This document shows, piece by piece, positions 60,187-64,000 of a DNA stretch of 64,000 nucleotides (positions are counted from its first letter, which is position 1; every line of letters starts with the position of its first letter). Both the position numbers and the translations under genes were made by a program. The notes beneath the pieces were generated by a model. The model ran no database searches and had not been told where the DNA came from. It saw only the letters and a list, made by a program, of their open reading frames with translations. Source of the stretch: Fodinibius sp036381435 (lineage in GTDB: Bacteria; Bacteroidota; Rhodothermia; Balneolales; Balneolaceae); contig DASVCW010000004.1 in assembly GCA_036381435.1 (NCBI GenBank), positions 69,653 through 133,652 of the forward strand, in the 5' to 3' direction.

Positions 60187-61233
60187 ATGAAACTCACCGA
60201 TTTCAAATTTGATACTGATGATTTTAACGTTCCCGAAGAGCCGGCAGAGCCGCGTGATGCCGCAAAACTGATGGTGCTGAACCGGGAAGAAGAGACAATA
60301 TCTCATGAAAAGTTCTCCGATATTCATAAATATTTTAACGAAGGTGATGTATTAGTTTATAATAATACCAAAGTTTTTCCCGCGCGGCTAAAAGGAAAAA
60401 AAGAAAAGACTGATGCGGATATCGAGGTTTTTCTGCTTCGCGAATTGGTACCTGAAAATATGCTGTGGGATGTACTCGTTGAGCCTGCACGAAAAATTCG
60501 AATCGGTAACAAGCTGTATTTTGGTCACGATTTGATGGCAGAGGTCATCGACAATACCACTTCACGAGGACGAACCATCCGCTTTTTGTTCGAAGGCTCG
60601 AACGAAGAGCTTTATCAGATTTTAGACGATATCGGTGAAATGCCCCTTCCGCCATATATTGACAGGGAGCCTGTAGAAGAAGATAAAGAGCGTTATCAAT
60701 CCATTTTTGCCAAAGAACGCGGCTCGGTAGCGGCTCCTTTTGCAGCTATGCATTTCACTCCCGAACTTGTGAAAAGGTTGGAAGACAAAGGAGTGGATTT
60801 GGTGCCTATTACATTACATATCGGCTGGGGTACCTTTCGCCCGGTTGAGGTGGAGGATTTGACCAAGCATCGCATGGATTCCGAAAATTATAACATCTCG
60901 AAAGAAACTTCCGAAAGAATAAACAAGGCGTTAAAAAGTAAGAAAAACAAAGTAATTGCCTGCGGTACCACGGCCACGCGCACGATCGAAACCAGTATTA
61001 CGGCCAGCGGTATTTCAAAAGAAGGCACCGGGTGGACGGATAAATTCATTTACCCGCCCTACGATTTTAAGATTACCGAAGGGGTGATTACTAACTTCCA
61101 TCAGCCCGAATCGACCATGCTAATGCTTGGGTCTGCATTCGCCGGCTTTGATTTCTTGAAAAAAGCCTACCAGGAAGCACTGGAAAATGACTATCGTTTC
61201 TTTGGCTTCGGCGATGCAATCATTATTATTTAA
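60187..61233 (+). CDS. queA: S-adenosylmethionine:tRNA ribosyltransferase-isomerase
   Basis: A 348-residue QueA, which transfers and isomerises the ribosyl group of SAM onto preQ1 at the tRNA wobble position in queuosine synthesis. Family segments: GDVLVYNNTKVFPARLKG near the N terminus, the GEMPLPPYIDR motif, GSVAAPFAAMHFTPEL, LHIGWGTFRPVE and TNFHQPESTMLML. I chose the ATG at 60187 (MKLTDFKF). A TTG two codons earlier is in frame. Length is standard. No other queuosine genes nearby. Confidence 0.96.
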   Translation: MKLTDFKFDTDDFNVPEEPAEPRDAAKLMVLNREEETISHEKFSDIHKYFNEGDVLVYNNTKVFPARLKGKKEKTDADIEVFLLRELVPENMLWDVLVEPARKIRIGNKLYFGHDLMAEVIDNTTSRGRTIRFLFEGSNEELYQILDDIGEMPLPPYIDREPVEEDKERYQSIFAKERGSVAAPFAAMHFTPELVKRLEDKGVDLVPITLHIGWGTFRPVEVEDLTKHRMDSENYNISKETSERINKALKSKKNKVIACGTTATRTIETSITASGISKEGTGWTDKFIYPPYDFKITEGVITNFHQPESTMLMLGSAFAGFDFLKKAYQEALENDYRFFGFGDAIIII

Positions 61234-61328
61234 GAAGTAATGAGTGATGAGTAATAAGTGACGGACGAACTATCAGCTTTTCACTTTTCACTTCTTGCTT
61301 CTTTTTACTTACTACTTTCTACTAACCA

Positions 61329-62021
61329 GTGACTACAAAAGCATTAATTATTCCGGCGGCAGGTTTAGGAAAACGCCTGAAACAACAAATTCCTAAGCCT
61401 TTCCTAAAATTGTCGGGGCGTCCCATTTTAGAGTATACCTTGCAGCGGTTTTTACCGTTAGAAGGCCTTGTGCAAATCATAGTGACTACATCCGAAGACT
61501 TTTTGGATGTAGCACGGCAGATTTTGAAAAACAAGGTGCCGGAAAGCCTAAAGGCAACAGCTATTGCAGGAGGTAAAGAACGTCAGCATTCTATCCGCCA
61601 TGCCCTGAATGAGCTTTCGGATGTAGACCTTGTTATCATTCATGATGCGGTTCGCCCCTTTATAAAACTAAGTCATATTGAAGCTTGTTGTAAGACGGCA
61701 TCAGAAATGGGGGCGGCCATAGTCGGCGTTCCTGCCCAAAATACCATTAAAGAAGTTGATGAGGACCGTTTTATTCGACAAACTCCAAATCGTAAATGTC
61801 TCTGGCAGGCGCAGACACCGCAAGTGTTTAAAAAACAGCTAATTGCTGAGGCATACGGAAAAGCAGTGAAAGAAAATTATGTCGGTACCGATGATGCATC
61901 ACTCGTCGAACGGCTGGGCCGAAAAGTGAAAGTGGTAGAAGGCAGTCAATTCAATTTTAAAATCACATATCCTGCGGATTTAAAATTGGCGCAGTTACTA
62001 ATTGAAGAAGAGCATGAATGA
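61329..62021 (+). CDS. ispD: 2-C-methyl-D-erythritol 4-phosphate cytidylyltransferase
   Basis: A 230-residue IspD, third step of the MEP pathway (CTP + MEP to CDP-ME). It starts with GTG. The nucleotide-binding loop IIPAAGLGKRL with the conserved AAG and R is present, as are KPFLKLSGRPILEYTL, IHDAVRPFI and TDDASLVERLG. It overlaps the ispF start by 4 bp (ATGA), so the two are translationally coupled. In some bacteria ispD and ispF are fused, while here they are separate. Confidence 0.95.
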   Translation: MTTKALIIPAAGLGKRLKQQIPKPFLKLSGRPILEYTLQRFLPLEGLVQIIVTTSEDFLDVARQILKNKVPESLKATAIAGGKERQHSIRHALNELSDVDLVIIHDAVRPFIKLSHIEACCKTASEMGAAIVGVPAQNTIKEVDEDRFIRQTPNRKCLWQAQTPQVFKKQLIAEAYGKAVKENYVGTDDASLVERLGRKVKVVEGSQFNFKITYPADLKLAQLLIEEEHE

Positions 62022-62509
62022 TGAAAATGCGAATTGGCTACGGCTATGATATCCACCGCTTGATTGAAGGACGGCCACTGATTCTCGGCGGCGTGGAAGT
62101 GCCTTTTCAAAAAGGCTTGGAAGGCCATTCTGATGCCGATGTTTTGCTTCATGCTATTATTGATGCTTTGCTGGGTGCTTGCGCTCTCGGTGATATTGGC
62201 CGGCATTTCCCTGATACGGACGAAGCGTTCAAAAATGTGGATAGCCGGAAATTGCTCAGAAAGGTTCATGAACTAATCACCCGTGAAAATTACCGGATAG
62301 TAAATATTGATTCTACCGTTATAGCCGAACGGCCCAAACTGGCTTCACATATTGCAAAAATGCGAAAAAATATTGCGGAAGATCTGAAAATAGAACCGGA
62401 TCAGGTTTCGGTAAAAGCAACAACATCCGAAAAAGTAGGAGCTGAAGGTGTGGGAAAAGGCATTTCAGCCCGGGCTATAGCGTTATTAACCGGTGTTAAT
62501 GATGATTGA
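62018..62509 (+). CDS. ispF: 2-C-methyl-D-erythritol 2,4-cyclodiphosphate synthase
   Basis: A 163-residue IspF, the zinc-dependent cyclase making MEcPP in the MEP pathway. GYGYDIHRL carries metal ligands Asp and His. EGHSDADVLLHAIIDALLGA and GDIGRHFPDTD are diagnostic, and the C-terminal ATTSEKVGAEGVGKGISARA closes the site. Several start codons (62018, 62021, 62027) are in frame, and I use the one overlapping the ispD stop. The end overlaps the following DedA gene. Confidence 0.95.
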   Translation: MMKMRIGYGYDIHRLIEGRPLILGGVEVPFQKGLEGHSDADVLLHAIIDALLGACALGDIGRHFPDTDEAFKNVDSRKLLRKVHELITRENYRIVNIDSTVIAERPKLASHIAKMRKNIAEDLKIEPDQVSVKATTSEKVGAEGVGKGISARAIALLTGVNDD

Positions 62510-63134
62510 CCAGTTCATACATGAAGCCGTTCAGTTTATCAATACGCTGCCGCCGGTGAGCATCTATTTAATATTTTTTGCTGTCGCTTATATCGAAAAC
62601 ATAATTCCCCCCATTCCGGGTGATGTGCTGGTTGCCTTTGGGGGTTATCTGGCTGCCAAATCGGTAATCGGGCTGCTTCCTGTTTACGTGTTAACGGTTA
62701 TCGCATCAGTGATAGGTTTTATGACTGTGTACTGGATCGGCAGCAGGTGGGGAAATCGGATAGAACAGGATCCAAAACATTTTTGGCTGATTCGTTTTAT
62801 ACCCTTAAAATATCTGAATAAAGTTCGCGACTGGATGAAGCGCTGGGGGCTGAGAGTTGTGTTAGTAAACCGTTTTTTGGCGGGTACCCGGTCGGTAATT
62901 TCATTAACCGCGGGATTAAGTCATACCCGGGTCAGTTATACTGTAATTTGTTCTGCGATCAGTTCTCTTTTCTGGAACGGAATCTTGCTCGCATTTGGAT
63001 GGGTCGTGCACGAAAATTGGGCGTCAATAGGAGAATATCTTTCTGTTTACGGCCAAATTATTTTAGGGGCGATAGCATTATTCATCGTTATTAAGCTGGC
63101 AATGCATTTTTTTCAAAAGAAAAAGGCTGCTTAA
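62499..63134 (+). CDS. DedA family membrane protein
   Basis: About 211 residues. DedA/VTT-type protein with the re-entrant loop segment NIIPPIPGDVLVAFGGYLA, conserved glycines in GFMTVYWIGSRWG, and the arginine motif VNRFLAGTRSVISLTAGLSHT. Several membrane helices and a short basic C terminus (FQKKKAA). Presumed lipid-carrier flippase by family, with the substrate unknown. It overlaps the ispF stop by 11 bp, so it belongs to the ispD-ispF operon. This is suggestive because undecaprenyl phosphate is an isoprenoid (inference). Confidence 0.88.
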   Translation: MMIDQFIHEAVQFINTLPPVSIYLIFFAVAYIENIIPPIPGDVLVAFGGYLAAKSVIGLLPVYVLTVIASVIGFMTVYWIGSRWGNRIEQDPKHFWLIRFIPLKYLNKVRDWMKRWGLRVVLVNRFLAGTRSVISLTAGLSHTRVSYTVICSAISSLFWNGILLAFGWVVHENWASIGEYLSVYGQIILGAIALFIVIKLAMHFFQKKKAA

Positions 63135-63172
63135 CCTATTTTAAATAAAAAGCTTTTTATAAGGCTTGAATG

Positions 63173-63204
63173 TTGACAAAAATAAAACAAGTGCTTAGTT
63201 TTCG
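63173..63204 (+). promoter_or_regulatory. candidate promoter of the tRNA-tuf operon
   Basis: TTGACA at 63173-63178. A TAGTTTTC segment at 63196-63203 resembles TAnnTTTG with one mismatch, with about 17-20 bases between. It lies 110 bp before tRNA-Thr. Confidence 0.35.
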
Positions 63205-63309
63205 GGTCTTTCAGCTACAGATAGGTACGTCCAACAAAACCGCTGTCAGCAGAAAAGAGCAACTGCCCGAAAGTAAGTCGGGATGCCGGATAACCGGATG
63301 ATAAAAGAG

Positions 63310-63381
63310 GCCAGTGTAGCTCAGGGGTAGAGCAACGGTTTTGTAAACCGTCGGTCGTCGGTTCGAATCCGGCCACTGGCT
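63310..63381 (+). tRNA. tRNA-Thr (TGT)
   Basis: 72 nt. Acceptor GCCAGTG/CACTGGC. Anticodon loop TTTGTAA in stem ACGGT/ACCGT, anticodon TGT. T loop GGTTCGAATCC. CCA not encoded. Confidence 0.96.
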
Positions 63382-63448
63382 CATGTTTCAATTGGTTTTA
63401 AATCCTAAGGATTTAAAACCCATTTTTTTGATTTACTGATTTTATAGC

Positions 63449-63531
63449 GGGGGGATACCAAAGCGGCCAACTGGGGCAGACTGTAAATCTGTTGTCGTAA
63501 GACTTCGTAGGTTCGAATCCTACTCCCCCCA
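63449..63531 (+). tRNA. tRNA-Tyr (GTA)
   Basis: 83 nt, class II. Acceptor GGGGGGA/TCCCCCC. Anticodon loop CTGTAAA, anticodon GTA. Long variable arm (TTGTCGTAAGACTTC). T loop GGTTCGAATCC. Confidence 0.96.
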
Positions 63532-63622
63532 CAAAGGAAATTATTGATTGGTTGATTTACTGATTGAATGAGTTAAGCTTTTTATTCAATAACTCAGCAA
63601 TTCAACCACTCAACAATTTAAA

Positions 63623-63695
63623 GCGGGCGTAACTCAATTGGTAGAGTGTCACCCTTCCAAGGTGAATGTTGCCGGTTCGACTCCGGTCGCCCGCT
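63623..63695 (+). tRNA. tRNA-Gly (TCC)
   Basis: 73 nt. Acceptor GCGGGCG/CGCCCGC. Anticodon stem TCACC/GGTGA with loop CTTCCAA, anticodon TCC. T loop GGTTCGACTCC. Confidence 0.96.
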
Positions 63696-63721
63696 CGTCC
63701 CTTTTAGGGAATCGCACCTAA

Positions 63722-63793
<72 letters not shown>

Positions 63794-63859
63794 CATGAAA
63801 GTGTTGCGAAATCCGCACCGGCGGAGATCTTGAATAATTAACTGTAAATTTTTTCACTC

Positions 63860-64000
63860 ATGGCAAAAGAGACCTTTCAGCGGGATAAACCGCACGTAAA
63901 CATAGGAACGATCGGCCACGTCGATCATGGCAAAACCACCACCACTGCGGCAATCACAAAAGTGATGGCCAAGCACTATGGCGGGGTAGCCCGTGATTTC
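63860..64000 (+). CDS. tuf: elongation factor Tu, 5' portion (continues past window)
   Basis: The first 47 codons of EF-Tu, the GTPase that delivers aminoacyl-tRNA. MAKETFQRDKPHVNIGTIGH is followed by the P-loop GHVDHGKTTTT and AAITKVMAKHYGG. It begins 66 bp after tRNA-Thr(GGT), in the tRNA-tuf order of the E. coli tufB operon. The rest is to the right. Confidence 0.97.
   Translation, partial: MAKETFQRDKPHVNIGTIGHVDHGKTTTTAAITKVMAKHYGGVARDF

Overview
The window looks like the chromosomal core of a member of the FCB group, most likely Balneolota/Rhodothermota. This is an inference from moderate G+C, Bacteroidota-style -7 boxes (TAnnTTTG) at a few starts, SpI lipoproteins, short outer-membrane barrels and the housekeeping gene content. 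No 16S rRNA gene is present to confirm it.

Layout. 0-7.3 kb: the 3' part of a Ku (NHEJ) gene, TPR proteins, an Uup-type ABC-F ATPase, a cold-shock protein, an SPW membrane protein, tRNA-Leu(GAG), and a folB-folK-deoxynucleoside kinase operon. 7.3-17 kb: dnaA with an adjacent box-rich candidate oriC, prmC, an outer-membrane barrel, a LURP-one protein, eno, recF, a DciA-like (DUF721) gene and a YbbR protein. 17-27 kb (minus strand): ispH, smc, frr, pyrH, tsf, rpsB, rpsI and rplM, which is the classic ribosomal/EF-Ts/UMP kinase/RRF block. 27.5-30.3 kb: aconitase. 30.5-35.4 kb (minus strand): a type III polyketide synthase, methyltransferase and FAD monooxygenase cluster, preceded by a carboxymuconolactone decarboxylase gene and an ECF41 sigma factor. 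The decarboxylase gene carries a perfect ECF41 promoter.

35.4-42.9 kb is the accessory region. It has abrupt composition changes and single genes of unrelated type: a membrane-bound winged-helix regulator, membrane proteins, a lipoprotein and an SRPBCC protein. It also has two broken genes and three related repeats whose ends look like integron attC arms. I read it as a decaying integron-type cassette array, with no integrase inside the window.

43-63 kb: transporters (APC, DAACS, MATE), two DedA proteins, a PQQ-propeller lipoprotein, a 1293-residue sensor kinase, a hydroxyacid dehydrogenase-lipoprotein-rsfS-LytR_C operon, a dipeptidyl peptidase IV-type protease, a GIY-YIG gene next to tRNA-Ser(CGA), and queA, ispD and ispF. 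The right end is a tRNA Thr-Tyr-Gly-Thr cluster running into tuf, the same order as the E. coli tufB operon.

Intergenic DNA is littered with palindromic repeats. One is a MITE-like family of about 180 bp with perfect terminal inverted repeats in its best copy. No CRISPR array, rRNA, prophage or transposase gene was seen.
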